A stretch of 64,000 bases of DNA from Acaryochloris sp. CCMEE 5410 (GCF_000238775.2 NZ_AFEJ02000001.1:3968001-4032000), one strand, 5' to 3'; counted from the stretch's first letter, positions 1-8,863 are shown. Made by a program: numbers and translations. Notes: a model not told the origin generated them from the letters alone.

Positions 1-1179
1 ATTAACGACCGGTTGGGTCACCTTATGGGCGACAAAGTGTTGATTCAGGTTGCCAATCGCCTGTCCACTTTGGCCGGTGATGCAACCTGCCTGGCTCGTT
101 TGGGGGGAGACGAATTCGTGTTGCTAACGGGGCAACTGACGGTCGCTGAAGCCTACAAACTGGCTCAGAACATCACGGCTACCTTTGCTCAACCCCTGCG
201 CATTCGCGAGACCGAAATCCCCATGTCGGCGAGTGTTGGCATCGTCTTAGGGGATGCATCCTATCAATCTGCGGATGACGTCGTTCGGGATGCTGATATT
301 GCCATGTATCGCGCTAAAGCAACGGGAAATTGCTATCAATTCTTCGACGAAAGAATGCGGACAGAGTATTTAGAAGGCTTGGAACTAGAACGAGAATTAG
401 AAACCGCTGTGCGGGAGAAACAGTTCCGCGTCAATTTTGAACCCATTATTGATATCCATCAGTCCGACATCTACTCGATTGAGTCGCTAGTGCGCTGGAT
501 TCATCCCGACAAGGGCATGATCTCGCCCGGCCGCTTTATTCCCCTGGCAGAAGAATTAGGGCTAGTGATAGATATCGACCGAATTGTCTTCGAGCAAACT
601 TGTAAGCAGTTTCGTCAATGGCGGGCTAGCGGCATCACCCGTCCTCAACAGAAGTTCAATGTCAATCTGTCCTGTGGCCAGCTGGAACGATCCGATATTA
701 TCCCCTTCCTCCTCAGCACTATTGATGTATCCGGTATCAGCCCCCACGACGTTGTGCTGGAAATTACGGAGAGCTACTTGCTGGCAGACTCTGTCCTGGT
801 AATGAAGAATCTAAATGAAATGAACGAGTTGGGATTTAGCATTTTTGTGGATGACTTTGGAACGGGATACTCATCCCTGAGTTATCTCGCCAAGTATCCC
901 ATCCACGGCATTAAGATTGATCGAAGTTTTGTCAGAGATCTGACAGAAAGCCCGGAAAGCAAAGAGTTAATTCGCTCTATGATTGCCATGGCCGATGCGT
1001 TGAATCTGCAAGTGGTGACTGAAGGGGTAGAAACCCTAGAGCAATTGCAGATCATGACGGAACTGGGCTGCCGCTATATTCAAGGCTTCTTATTTACACG
1101 CCCGATGAATGCCATGCAGGCCGCATCGTTTTTGGTGGATCAGCCGTATCGAGAGGTAGGTGCGATCGCACCCATGTAG
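1..1179 (+). CDS. GGDEF/EAL cyclic-di-GMP signalling protein (3' part)
   Basis: The gene enters from the left edge: in-frame codons upstream of the first possible start read INDRLGH, the conserved beginning of a GGDEF domain, so the true start lies outside. The GGDEF signature RLGGDEF is intact (diguanylate cyclase), but I see no RxxD inhibitory site five residues before it. An EAL phosphodiesterase domain follows, with the signature written ESLVRW rather than EALLRW; the glutamate is kept, as are EITE, DDFGTG and KID motifs. It probably makes and/or degrades c-di-GMP; net activity cannot be read. N-terminal sensory domains are not visible here. Confidence 0.93.
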   Translation: MNDRLGHLMGDKVLIQVANRLSTLAGDATCLARLGGDEFVLLTGQLTVAEAYKLAQNITATFAQPLRIRETEIPMSASVGIVLGDASYQSADDVVRDADIAMYRAKATGNCYQFFDERMRTEYLEGLELERELETAVREKQFRVNFEPIIDIHQSDIYSIESLVRWIHPDKGMISPGRFIPLAEELGLVIDIDRIVFEQTCKQFRQWRASGITRPQQKFNVNLSCGQLERSDIIPFLLSTIDVSGISPHDVVLEITESYLLADSVLVMKNLNEMNELGFSIFVDDFGTGYSSLSYLAKYPIHGIKIDRSFVRDLTESPESKELIRSMIAMADALNLQVVTEGVETLEQLQIMTELGCRYIQGFLFTRPMNAMQAASFLVDQPYREVGAIAPM

Positions 1180-1247
1180 CACGAACCTGAAGACTCCACA
1201 CAGGCTATGAGAGAGGTCACCCAAACTCATCATCAACCGGTGATGTT

Positions 1248-1643
1248 TCAAGACGAGACTTTATCGTCAGCAACGGATTCTTCAACGCTGAAGACGGTCA
1301 AATTCAGGGGGACTGATTCACCCAGCCAAGATGCATGGGTCGTGTGATCCGCTAAATCATTACCCGTTAAGGCATGGACAAAGACTGTTAAATCGTTACG
1401 ATTCTCTTCCAGCCACGGAATCAGTCGATCAAACTGGTCCTTACCAAAAGAAAGCTGACAGCTCCATCGAGGATGTGGCCCTACCAACTTTTGGTGAACT
1501 CGGCCCACCTGAATATCAAATCGCTCGCCTGCTTGGTGGCAAATAGATGAGGCTAACTCTACCGAGTCTGCGTCGAAATAGACATGGGCATGATAGTGGT
1601 CGTAATCGTTAGTCGGCCGCTTGGGGAGTGGAGAAGAAGGCAT
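1248..1643 (-). CDS. DOPA 4,5-dioxygenase family protein
   Basis: A 131-residue protein with the N-terminal motif YDHYHAHVYFD, a histidine-rich first strand typical of the DOPA 4,5-dioxygenase (aromatic ring-cleaving) family, and a later HPRWSCQLSF block also typical of it. Family members open catechol rings of DOPA-like compounds extradiol-fashion; the cyanobacterial substrate is unknown to me. It lies on the minus strand, convergent with the GGDEF/EAL gene, and begins a run of small minus-strand genes with gaps that suggest separate transcription. Length matches small bacterial family members. Confidence 0.8.
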   Translation of the reverse strand: MPSSPLPKRPTNDYDHYHAHVYFDADSVELASSICHQAGERFDIQVGRVHQKLVGPHPRWSCQLSFGKDQFDRLIPWLEENRNDLTVFVHALTGNDLADHTTHASWLGESVPLNLTVFSVEESVADDKVSS

Positions 1644-1711
1644 GGCACTGTAGAACTTGCTAAATGGACTAGGACTCGTCGGTCTTGTACCGTAAAGGAT
1701 TGGATGGCCCC

Positions 1712-2308
1712 TTAAACCGTATTTATCAGCTCCTCATATTCTTGCGAACTCAGTATTTGAGGAGTGGTGATGGGCAAACCAGAGTCCACTTTGAAGAAGG
1801 GCGTCTGTTGATAACTGCCATCGATACGTGCTTTCAGGATCATCAGCAGATTACGAATAATCGCTTTGACCTGACCCGTGGGCTTGGGCTTAGGATCTCC
1901 TTTGGCACCTGCTGTATTGACGTGGGCGCTTTCGGAGTTGCAGATGCCATCCAGTTTGACATCAGAAGATTCCAAGCAATTATGAACCACACCAACAAAG
2001 GACATCCTATGGCTCGGTAACGTATTGCCGATGGGAGTGTTGCAGCACGTGGTATACCAACGCAATAGCCCCGTTGCTGTCAGGCGCATACAGGCCAAAT
2101 ATTCGCCCCCTTGATCAAACGAGATATGCTTTGGCAGCATCTGAACGATCTCTGTGCCCCCCTGAGGGTCGAGAATTTCATTACTTCTGCCCAGGAAATG
2201 CGCAAATGCCTGACAGTCCCGACAATAACAGGTCACTCGGTTGATATTTTTAGGACGATTAACACGCCCTTGAACACGTCCACATTGACATTGGATGGAA
2301 TAAGCCAT
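1712..2308 (-). CDS. DUF6151 family protein (GFA-like zinc fold)
   Basis: A 198-residue protein. Cysteines near the N-terminus (CQCG, then CYCRDCQAF) and a later CCNTPIGN motif resemble the zinc-binding pattern of glutathione-dependent formaldehyde-activating (GFA/Mss4-like) folds. The blocks FLGR, GGTEIVQ, GLLRWYTTCC and IGNTLPSHRMSFVG match my memory of DUF6151. An SD-like purine run (GGAGAAGTAAAG) lies just before the ATG. Function is not established; a redox or thiol-adduct enzyme is possible by fold only. Confidence 0.75.
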   Translation of the reverse strand: MAYSIQCQCGRVQGRVNRPKNINRVTCYCRDCQAFAHFLGRSNEILDPQGGTEIVQMLPKHISFDQGGEYLACMRLTATGLLRWYTTCCNTPIGNTLPSHRMSFVGVVHNCLESSDVKLDGICNSESAHVNTAGAKGDPKPKPTGQVKAIIRNLLMILKARIDGSYQQTPFFKVDSGLPITTPQILSSQEYEELINTV

Positions 2309-2407
2309 TCTTTACTTCTCCGCAGAACTGAGCAACTGGTTGAAAGATAGCTATGGCTGGGAACCTCAAGCACCAAATCAGGAAATGACAAATATTATTG
2401 GATGCAG

Positions 2408-2785
2408 CTAGATGGTTTTAGGCAGTACAGCACAAAGTTCCAGCGCATGACCATCGGGGTCTTCAAAATAGACTGACTTCGCCGGAATCCAATCATGGAC
2501 GATGGGACCTTCCAAGGCAATGCCATTCTCCCGAAGCTGTTGTGCCGATTGCTCTATTTCAGATTCACGAACCGTGAACGCGAAATGTTGTGTAGGCCAG
2601 TGTCCCTGGTCCTCTTGCAACACGATCATGCCAGAGGAATCACCAGTTCGTAGAAATAGCCAGTTGCGCTGTTCATCTCGAAGACCCACTTTTAGGCCGA
2701 GGAGCTGACAGTAAAATGTCTCTGCCCTAGCGAGGTCGCGGACACGGATCGCAACTTCGTAAACACCGCGGATGGGAATCATCAA
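2408..2785 (-). CDS. VOC family protein (glyoxalase/bleomycin-resistance fold)
   Basis: A 125-residue protein with the two-module betaalphabetabetabeta pattern of the vicinal-oxygen-chelate superfamily: VRDLARAETFYCQLLGLKVG in the first half and YFEDPDGHALEL at the C-terminus. Possible metal-ligand positions remain in the QHFAF and HALEL segments, but the usual first-strand histidine is not evident. Members include glyoxalase I, dioxygenases and antibiotic-binding proteins; the substrate cannot be inferred. The initiator is one of two adjacent ATG codons. Confidence 0.85.
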   Translation of the reverse strand: MMIPIRGVYEVAIRVRDLARAETFYCQLLGLKVGLRDEQRNWLFLRTGDSSGMIVLQEDQGHWPTQHFAFTVRESEIEQSAQQLRENGIALEGPIVHDWIPAKSVYFEDPDGHALELCAVLPKTI

Positions 2786-2870
2786 CTGCCTCCCGAGGGT
2801 ACTGTTTTATCTTAACAAGATCGGCTAGTAGCCCTTTAACGCACGGTGAGATAGTTCGTTATGTTCGGCT

Positions 2871-3383
2871 TCACTCCTGTTTAACAAAAGGCACCAAGTG
2901 CATCATGTAATCTCGTTTGCCAATCGGTACACCTGCCATGCGCAGGATGTCGTAAGCAGTGACCAGATGGAAGTAGAAATTAGGGATGAGAAATTCGTGG
3001 ATATAGTCACCTCCCGACAGCTCAAGATAGAGATTATCGCCTAAGTCAACGCGCGTGATTTCAGCCAGTTTTTCATCTGCAACGCTAATGTCTATAAGCA
3101 TGCTTTGAGTATTGGCGATGTGCTCATAGGCTTGGGCAAGGGAGGTGACCTCTGGATCGAGATTATTCGCAGGTTGACCCTCACACCAGAGGGCGAAGTT
3201 TCGGGGTTGATTGCATGTGAAGGCAACCTGTGTACCGAAGGGCAGCATATCTGCCACGATTTGTTTTTGTAGGAAGGATTCATCCCTGAAATGGGTTTGA
3301 GCAGTCTTTAAAAGATGCTCGAGAGTTGCTAACCGGCTTTGAAAGAGGGTTTGAATTGAAGCGATAGCTTGACTGGACATCAT
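2871..3383 (-). CDS. DUF1993 family protein
   Basis: About 170 residues with an N-terminal helix (FQSRLATLEHLLKTAQ) and the core QIVADMLPFGTQVAFTCNQPR, which I recognise as DUF1993, a four-helix-bundle family distantly like DinB. The open frame extends four codons further to a TTG, but an SD-like AAGGAG lies inside that extension, immediately before ATG ATG, so I place the start at the first ATG. Function of the family is not established. It stands alone between the VOC gene and a lipoprotein gene. Confidence 0.78.
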   Translation of the reverse strand: MMSSQAIASIQTLFQSRLATLEHLLKTAQTHFRDESFLQKQIVADMLPFGTQVAFTCNQPRNFALWCEGQPANNLDPEVTSLAQAYEHIANTQSMLIDISVADEKLAEITRVDLGDNLYLELSGGDYIHEFLIPNFYFHLVTAYDILRMAGVPIGKRDYMMHLVPFVKQE

Positions 3384-3579
3384 ATGCTCCTTCAAAACTG
3401 ATTCTATAAAGTCTGTTGATTTAGCCTAACGATTTGTGGAGCATTAGGGGTTAAGTTTCTATGCTTGAAGCCACACTTTGCGCTTGGTGTGATCTCAGAA
3501 TCTTTTGAATTTCATGGATTTCAACCCAGCCCTGTGTTGCCGATAGTCCAAGTTCGTTCATTCCGTGTTTGCCAGTGTG

Positions 3580-4029
3580 CTACCAAAATCCCGGTGCTTC
3601 AGGGAGGGGTTGTTGTAAGGGATCAGCCAGCTGATGGAGTGTGCCGTCTTGGCTGGAGATATATGCTGAAGCGACCAGTTGATCCCAGTCAGGTGTCCAA
3701 ATAACGAGATCACGCAGCTGATCTTGATCGACATCTTGCCAGGAAAGATAGCCAGGTCGGATATCAAGCCAAAGATCGTTGTTAAATCGTGAACTAAGAG
3801 ATGTTTCGGTCCCGTTGGTAGAAATAATCAGCTGGGCAGGTCCATTATCTCCTTTGGTGAATGAAAAGGATTGGGTCTCGATGGTGACTGGGTGCTTCCC
3901 TACTTTGAAAGTATGAATTTGGTCATACTCCAGTGGTTGTATTGAATTAGCTGCTTGTTTCGTACAGCCGAAGCCAATAACCACTATCGCTGCAATTAGC
4001 CGGGCTAAACGAAGTGTTTGATGTTCCAT
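3580..4029 (-). CDS. Putative lipoprotein of unknown function
   Basis: A 149-residue protein beginning with a short positive region and a hydrophobic stretch (LIAAIVVIGFGC) that looks like a lipoprotein signal peptide with the lipidated cysteine near residue 22. The rest is rich in beta-forming and acidic segments, including DVDQDQLRDLVIWTPD, which resembles an acidic repeat seen in VCBS/FG-GAP-like proteins, though a single copy is not diagnostic. I do not recognise the family. It lies 39 bases downstream of the cysteine/cystine lyase gene on the same strand and may be co-transcribed. Confidence 0.6.
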   Translation of the reverse strand: MEHQTLRLARLIAAIVVIGFGCTKQAANSIQPLEYDQIHTFKVGKHPVTIETQSFSFTKGDNGPAQLIISTNGTETSLSSRFNNDLWLDIRPGYLSWQDVDQDQLRDLVIWTPDWDQLVASAYISSQDGTLHQLADPLQQPLPEAPGFW

Positions 4030-4068
4030 ACAGTATGTCCACCCGGTGCGTTAGCCCACGCCAGCCCG

Positions 4069-5250
4069 TCATGCCAATGCTTGCTCAATGGCCTGGACGA
4101 GTTGTTCCAATTCAGATTCCAAAGTCAGATAATGCACACAAGCTCTGACGCAATTAGGATCTGCGATCAGACGCACCATCATCTTTTGGCTTTCGAGCTG
4201 TTGTACAAAAGGACGATGGTTGCTGAAGCCTTCAATTTGGAAAGCGACTAAACCGGACTCTGGTGCGGTAGTGCGTAAACAAGTAATTTTTGGAATCGTG
4301 CTGAGCAGCTCCCACAAAATTTGACTGAGATGGACAATGCGTTGATAGCGATCCGTCGGCGTTCCCCACTGCTCCTGTAGTTCAATGGCAGCGGTTAACC
4401 CCGGAAACAGCGGAAAGGCAGAAGTCGCGACCTCATACCGACGACCATCTGGCTTCCACCCTGTTGGTTTACCCTGGACATCCATATCAATTCCACGCCA
4501 GCCGATAAAGGTGGGTTCTAAACGATCCAAAGAGGCTGCTCGAACATACAGCCCGCCTAACCCATCAGGGCCGCAGAACCACTTATGACCGGTAAAAGCA
4601 TAGAAATCGACATCCAATTCATCTACCTTGAGGGGCAATACCCCGACGGATTGGGCAGCATCCACTAAGATCGCCACGGTTGGTACGGCTTGTCGACAAG
4701 CGGCTGCCATAGCCGTGAGGGGTAAGACCTGACCAGTGTTCCATAGGATGTGACTCACGATAGCCAATCGTGTGTTGGGACGTAAATGCTCCACCATTAC
4801 CCCAATTGGATCACCCTCGTTCAGGGTCGCCATCAAGGGGAAGGTCGAGACTTCGACGCCATAGCGATGGCTGAGCTGTTGGGCCGTGGCGATGATGCCA
4901 GGATGTTCACAGTCCGACAGTAAAATGTGATCACCCGGTTGCCAGTTAAACCCCCACATGGCGATATTGCAGCCGCTGGATACGGATTCTGTCAGGGTGA
5001 TGGTGCTGGGAGAGACGTTGAGTTGAGATGCGATCGCACGTCTAGTACCTTCAACTTTCTCCGTCATCCAAGCCAATGCCCCCCCGGTAAACGGGCCAAG
5101 CTCTTGCATTTGGGTATAGGCAGACTGAATGGCAGTGAAAGCAGGCTGTGGCAGGGGGCCTTGGCCACCGTAGTTGAAGTACAGCTTATTCCCTAAAGCA
5201 GGAAATTGCTGTCGATGTACTTCTAAAGAATGCTGCTGTTCGGAGGTCAT
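4069..5250 (-). CDS. L-cysteine/cystine lyase (C-DES type), aminotransferase class V fold
   Basis: A 393-residue PLP enzyme that matches, segment by segment in my memory, the cyanobacterial C-DES lyase that cleaves cystine or cysteine to pyruvate, ammonia and (per)sulfide for Fe-S cluster assembly. Visible landmarks: YFNYGGQGPLP at the N-terminus, SDCEHPGI (His116 stacking on PLP), VDAAQS (Asp197), FTGHKWF with the Schiff-base lysine at 223, and GWR near 280. The SufS active-site cysteine loop is not apparent, favouring lyase over ordinary desulfurase. An SD-like AAGGAT precedes the ATG. Confidence 0.85.
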   Translation of the reverse strand: MTSEQQHSLEVHRQQFPALGNKLYFNYGGQGPLPQPAFTAIQSAYTQMQELGPFTGGALAWMTEKVEGTRRAIASQLNVSPSTITLTESVSSGCNIAMWGFNWQPGDHILLSDCEHPGIIATAQQLSHRYGVEVSTFPLMATLNEGDPIGVMVEHLRPNTRLAIVSHILWNTGQVLPLTAMAAACRQAVPTVAILVDAAQSVGVLPLKVDELDVDFYAFTGHKWFCGPDGLGGLYVRAASLDRLEPTFIGWRGIDMDVQGKPTGWKPDGRRYEVATSAFPLFPGLTAAIELQEQWGTPTDRYQRIVHLSQILWELLSTIPKITCLRTTAPESGLVAFQIEGFSNHRPFVQQLESQKMMVRLIADPNCVRACVHYLTLESELEQLVQAIEQALA

Positions 5251-5356
5251 ACCTATCCTTAGGGTTCAGGTCACAAGGCCAGCATACTAGCCTTTGCTAT
5301 TCTGCCTGATTTTGTCATCCTGTTAGATCGGCAAGTTCCGGGTGTGATGTGCTTGA

Positions 5357-5476
5357 TTAAAAATCTTGCTGGTTTTGATCGCTATCTGCAAACGCATCCG
5401 TCAGAATGCTATGCAAAAACAGGCCGAAATAGATTGATTGCCAGAGCAATATCCAGACAAGTGTATAGTCTTTCAT
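5357..5476 (-). CDS. Possible small membrane protein (39 aa)
   Basis: A 39-codon frame, ATG to TAA, with a strong SD sequence (GGAGG, seven bases before the ATG). The product begins MKDYTLVWILLWQSIYF and continues hydrophobic to about residue 25, followed by an acidic/Gln tail ending DQNQQDF: the shape of a single-pass membrane peptide. It ends about 106 bases before the cysteine/cystine lyase start on the same strand. A longer overlapping frame (5409-5657, minus) reads through the same DNA; I favour the short one because of its ribosome site. No homologue is recognised. Confidence 0.35.
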   Translation of the reverse strand: MKDYTLVWILLWQSIYFGLFLHSILTDAFADSDQNQQDF

Positions 5477-5973
5477 TCTTTCCTCCAAAATGTTTCCACG
5501 GTGTATGCTCAGGGACCCAGCAGGGAATATCCCGATACCAGAGAACCTGTTGTGAATCAGACGATTCGTAATTGACTGATTGGGGTGAATTTGAGGGCAA
5601 TGCTGCTAGCAATGAAGTTTGTTCAGAAAACTGTAACAACCTCAATACGCGAGTCAACCCTATTGTTCTAGCCAGCTAAAACCTAGCGATAGCTATCCAA
5701 GCAGCCGTTCAATATATGGGCCCTAGGCTGAATGCCAGAAGGTAGCGATTTTTGACTACCTTGATTGCTGTAAACATCTTGATCATACATAGATCTATAT
5801 ATAGCTTCAACTAATTATTGATTGATTTTTATCTATATCAAAATTAGAGGCTTGATTTTGACTTGAGCTAACTTGGGGTAGGACGCTGCATAAAATCAGC
5901 AACACTACCAATTCAAGTCGGACTAACCATCTCAGCTCTGGCTGAAGATATCGCCAGAGCTGAGATGATGTGA
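5477..5973. other. Intergenic, no supported gene
   Basis: About 500 bases between the small membrane frame and the HEAT-like remnant. AT-rich toward the right, with a short TATAGATCTATATATA palindrome-like stretch near 5790-5806. I see no coding signal with a credible start and no RNA gene. Confidence 0.4.
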
Positions 5974-6393
5974 ATCAATCCGCAAGCCAATGAAGAACAG
6001 GTTCTAGAAGCAGTACGGTATCTATTGTGCGATCGCGCATTTGCTCCAGCGCTATTGGAATATATCAGGGTCACCTCAGATTTGCCTGTGGCCAAACTAG
6101 AGTATTGGGAAAGAACCTTCCGGTATGAAATTGAGCTAGCATCCTACTCACAGCGTTTCTCGTGGAAGAGCCACCGTTTGCTCCCGTAGTTAGACTGCTG
6201 CAGTGGCGATGGATATCAGCGTGAAAAAGCATTGCGCGCTCTTAATAAAGGGGCACCTAATGCATTTCTGTGTGCTCTGGTTCTGCGGCGGTTAAATGAT
6301 TGGGTTCCACAGGTGCGAGCTGAGGCTCGTGAATATATTCCTGCGATGGCATCCTGTACTCAACCAAAATACTCTTCTGTAGACTTGCGGTAA
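5974..6393 (+). pseudogene. Remnant of a HEAT-repeat-like protein gene
   Basis: One frame reads NEEQVLEAVRYLLCDRAFA and continues as plausible helical protein to a TAG at 6187-6189; the same frame then resumes with QREKALRALNKG, LCALVLRRLNDWVPQVRAEA and ends at TAA 6391-6393. The helical pairs resemble HEAT/armadillo repeats. Between about 6160 and 6205 another frame (VEEPPFAPVVRLLQW) looks more protein-like, so the break probably includes two compensating frameshifts and not just a stop. There is no start codon at the left end: a stop lies just upstream, so the 5' part is lost too. Confidence 0.55.
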
Positions 6394-6410
6394 AGCGAAG
6401 TCGTTAAACT

Positions 6411-6451
6411 CGCAAAAAGTTATGAAGCATTTTTGCGAAAGCATTCATAAC
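6411..6451. repeat. Two overlapping, mutually exclusive inverted repeats
   Basis: CGCAAAAA (6411-6418) pairs with TTTTTGCG (6430-6437), and GTTATGAA (6419-6426) pairs with TTCATAAC (6444-6451). The loop of one contains an arm of the other, so only one can form at a time. They lie just past the HEAT-like remnant and just downstream of the minus-strand coiled-coil gene, where a terminator could sit. Confidence 0.4.
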
Positions 6452-6497
6452 ACATGGATATTTTCGAATAGGAGCTAGTTGAGCGTTGCTTCGCTTA

Positions 6498-7229
6498 TCA
6501 ACAGCTATTATCCTCGCATATTACGTTGTTCTGGGGAGGTATCGGCCATTTAATTGCGATAACAACTCCCAAAGTTGATACAGCAATCCCCAAAATGGCC
6601 AGAACTATAAAAAGCCAGAACTTTCTAGTTTCGGCTTCTTCTTCTTTTTTCTTTCTAGCTTGTTCGGCTTCAATCCTGGCTTGTTCGGCTGCTTTTTCCT
6701 CTTCAATCCTATCGTGTTCGCGAATAACTTCATCGAGTGCAACTTGGTCGATAAACTTGTAGTGTTTTATTATTGTCTCAAACCAACCATCGTAAATCTC
6801 TTCGTCATAGAGTTTTTGACGGTTCAGACCATCCCCACGGGACTGTGCAATAAGTTGTTCGACTTTGTTGAGATCCTCAAGAATTTCCAGTCTCTTTTGG
6901 CTGAGCACATTTACTGCTGCAACAGGATATTTCTCAATGAGTGCATCCATAGTGCGAGTAATCTGGATGAGTAAGCCATCTACGAGGTCATGATAAGCGT
7001 TGCGCAGGGCGTGATGTAACTCTTGCACGGAGGTATCGTATCTTTGTCGATCTTCATCAGATAGATGTTCAAATGATGCTTGATCGAGTAACTTAATAGC
7101 AGCCCGGAGAGCATATCGCATCTCGTTCAGAACTACGATGTCCGGAAATTCGCCGTCCGTAGTTTCGTACTCTTTGTAGCGGGTTCCTAACTTTTTATGT
7201 AGCTCAAGCGCATCTTCAAGTGCCCCCAT
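6498..7229 (-). CDS. Coiled-coil protein with C-terminal membrane anchor
   Basis: A 243-residue protein of unknown function. The first 160 residues are helical and charged (for example ALRAAIKLLDQASFEHL). Residues about 168-200 are a highly charged coiled coil (REHDRIEEEKAAEQARIEAE). Residues about 203-228 are hydrophobic and form one predicted membrane helix, ending in a short tail with two cysteines. The topology is that of a tail-anchored cytosolic protein. I do not recognise a family. It sits between a decayed gene and a small basic frame, in a region that looks like accessory DNA. Confidence 0.7.
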   Translation of the reverse strand: MGALEDALELHKKLGTRYKEYETTDGEFPDIVVLNEMRYALRAAIKLLDQASFEHLSDEDRQRYDTSVQELHHALRNAYHDLVDGLLIQITRTMDALIEKYPVAAVNVLSQKRLEILEDLNKVEQLIAQSRGDGLNRQKLYDEEIYDGWFETIIKHYKFIDQVALDEVIREHDRIEEEKAAEQARIEAEQARKKKEEEAETRKFWLFIVLAILGIAVSTLGVVIAIKWPIPPQNNVICEDNSC

Positions 7230-7272
7230 TTAGAAAACCTGTTCTTAACTACTGCTGCGGTTATCTGAATCT

Positions 7273-7464
7273 TTATTTCAAGTGTTTGTTGATACGCTTC
7301 AGCCGGTCAGAATGGGTACGTCTCCGTTCTGCCCATTCTGAAGAAGTAGCGAATGCTCTGCCTTGAATACGCAAGTTGCCACGGGCAAGGCGAACACTCG
7401 CAAAGGCACTTGCTTCATTGCGAATTGATTGCGCCCTGATGTCTTTACTACTCTTGTTCTTCAC
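7273..7464 (-). CDS. Small basic protein, uncertain
   Basis: A 63-residue frame starting MKNKSSKDIRAQ with many Arg and Lys and no hydrophobic segment. It lies 43 bases upstream of the coiled-coil gene on the same strand, so the two could be one transcript. No family is recognised; length and composition are compatible with a chance frame. Confidence 0.3.
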   Translation of the reverse strand: MKNKSSKDIRAQSIRNEASAFASVRLARGNLRIQGRAFATSSEWAERRRTHSDRLKRINKHLK

Positions 7465-8128
7465 TGCTTTTTTTAGGCCACATTATGTTCTGCTTATAAG
7501 CATTCAGCACCGCCTCAGTGCTTTTTAAATACCAGCATGACAAGTACCGGTACCGTAATGTTACCCTTTCTTGTTGCAAAATTGACACGGAGTACAATTC
7601 TAACATCACTCAGATCATAGTAGTGTTTGGTTTAGATTTGGGCTAGCAGTAAATGACATACTAATTTCATATTGATAGTGTGGAGATGACTACCGGGTTT
7701 AATGTTGGAGCTGATGAAACCAGTACAGTCTATTCTGCATTATGTGGAAATCGGTTGCGTAGAGCTTATCAAAAATGGATTAGGTTTAGTGCAGTGCGTT
7801 GAATGTAAAGCTTCAACCTAATGTGATGTGTGACTTTCCTGAAAGTATTGATACTCCGTTGTTACTGATCACAGCATGTAGCCAGAAGGAATGAGAAATC
7901 AACAGCTACAAGTATTGAGTCGTACATCGCCTAATCTACGAATTTATGTCTTACGTCAATAAATAGCCTCTTATACCTAACGGCATGCTAGCTCTCTGCA
8001 ATCACTATAGGGCATGGTTTTAGGGGGACTTAACAAGCGCTTATGAGAAATTCAGGTGCGAGAATGCCATTCCATAGCTCTCTACGATAGCCTGTAAGCA
8101 ATGCCACTCAAATAAAGGAGATTCTTCC
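7465..8128. other. Intergenic, no supported gene
   Basis: About 660 bases of low coding potential. It must hold the promoter of the SpoIIAA-like gene; an SD-like AAAGGAG lies at about 8114-8120. A 36-codon frame near 7704-7820 has no recognisable product. No repeats or hairpins stood out. Confidence 0.4.
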
Positions 8129-8863
8129 GTGATTGAGTATCGAAACAACCCCACAAGTAATGTTGTTGAACTGATTGTTGAGGGCAAGATTACCGAGGCT
8201 GATTTAGATCAAGCTATTGCTCGGCTGAAACTTGATATTTCCAAGCATGGCAAGCTTAAACTTCTGGAAGAGATCCGTAGTTTTGATGGCATAGATCCCA
8301 TTGCCCTGTGGAAAGATGCCCAGTTTGGCCTCAGTCATGTCAACGACTTTTCCCATGTTGCCGTCGTGGCAGAAGCAGAATGGGTGCGGACGATTGCTGC
8401 GGCATCTGATAATATTCTGTCTGCTCAGGTCAAAGCTTTTGCGCCCTCTCAACATGAAGCAGCCCGGACCTGGTTGCTGACGGTTCCTGAACCCAGTCAA
8501 GCGTCTGGTATGACTTACCGAAGCAGCAGTGAAAGCAACATCGTTGAGGTGATCATCGAGGGTACCATTACCGCTGCTGACTTTGATCGAGTTGTTCCCC
8601 AAATGAAAGCGGATTTGGCTAAGCATGGCAAAGTAAAAGTGCTGGAAGAGATTCGGAGCTTTGAAGGCATGGACCCAATGGCCTTGTGGAAGGATTTGCA
8701 GCAGGCATATATGGTCAAAGACATTACCCATGTGGCTTTGGTGGCCGATGCCCAGTGGATGCGAACGGTTGCCGAAGCGGTCAGCGCGATTTTCCCGGCT
8801 GAAATCAAAGCATTTGAGCGATCGCAAATTGATTTAGCCCGAGTTTGGCTAGCAGCGGCATAG
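8129..8863 (+). CDS. Tandem SpoIIAA-like (STAS-related) protein
   Basis: A 244-residue protein with a GTG start and a good SD (AAAGGAG). It is made of two copies of a roughly 115-residue SpoIIAA-like module: residues about 1-115 and 128-244. Equivalent motifs are VEGKITEADLDQ / IEGTITAADFDR, LLEEIRSFDGIDPIALWKD / VLEEIRSFEGMDPMALWKD, and SHVAVVAEAEWVRT / THVALVADAQWMRT. Single-module proteins are common in bacteria and bind lipids or partner proteins; their role is poorly known. The linker PEPSQASG is flexible. The duplication is clear at the protein level. Confidence 0.85.
   Translation: MIEYRNNPTSNVVELIVEGKITEADLDQAIARLKLDISKHGKLKLLEEIRSFDGIDPIALWKDAQFGLSHVNDFSHVAVVAEAEWVRTIAAASDNILSAQVKAFAPSQHEAARTWLLTVPEPSQASGMTYRSSSESNIVEVIIEGTITAADFDRVVPQMKADLAKHGKVKVLEEIRSFEGMDPMALWKDLQQAYMVKDITHVALVADAQWMRTVAEAVSAIFPAEIKAFERSQIDLARVWLAAA

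Noticed and set aside
5409-5657. 82-codon minus-strand frame
   Set aside because: No ribosome site was evident and it runs through the better-supported 39-codon frame; I cannot exclude it.
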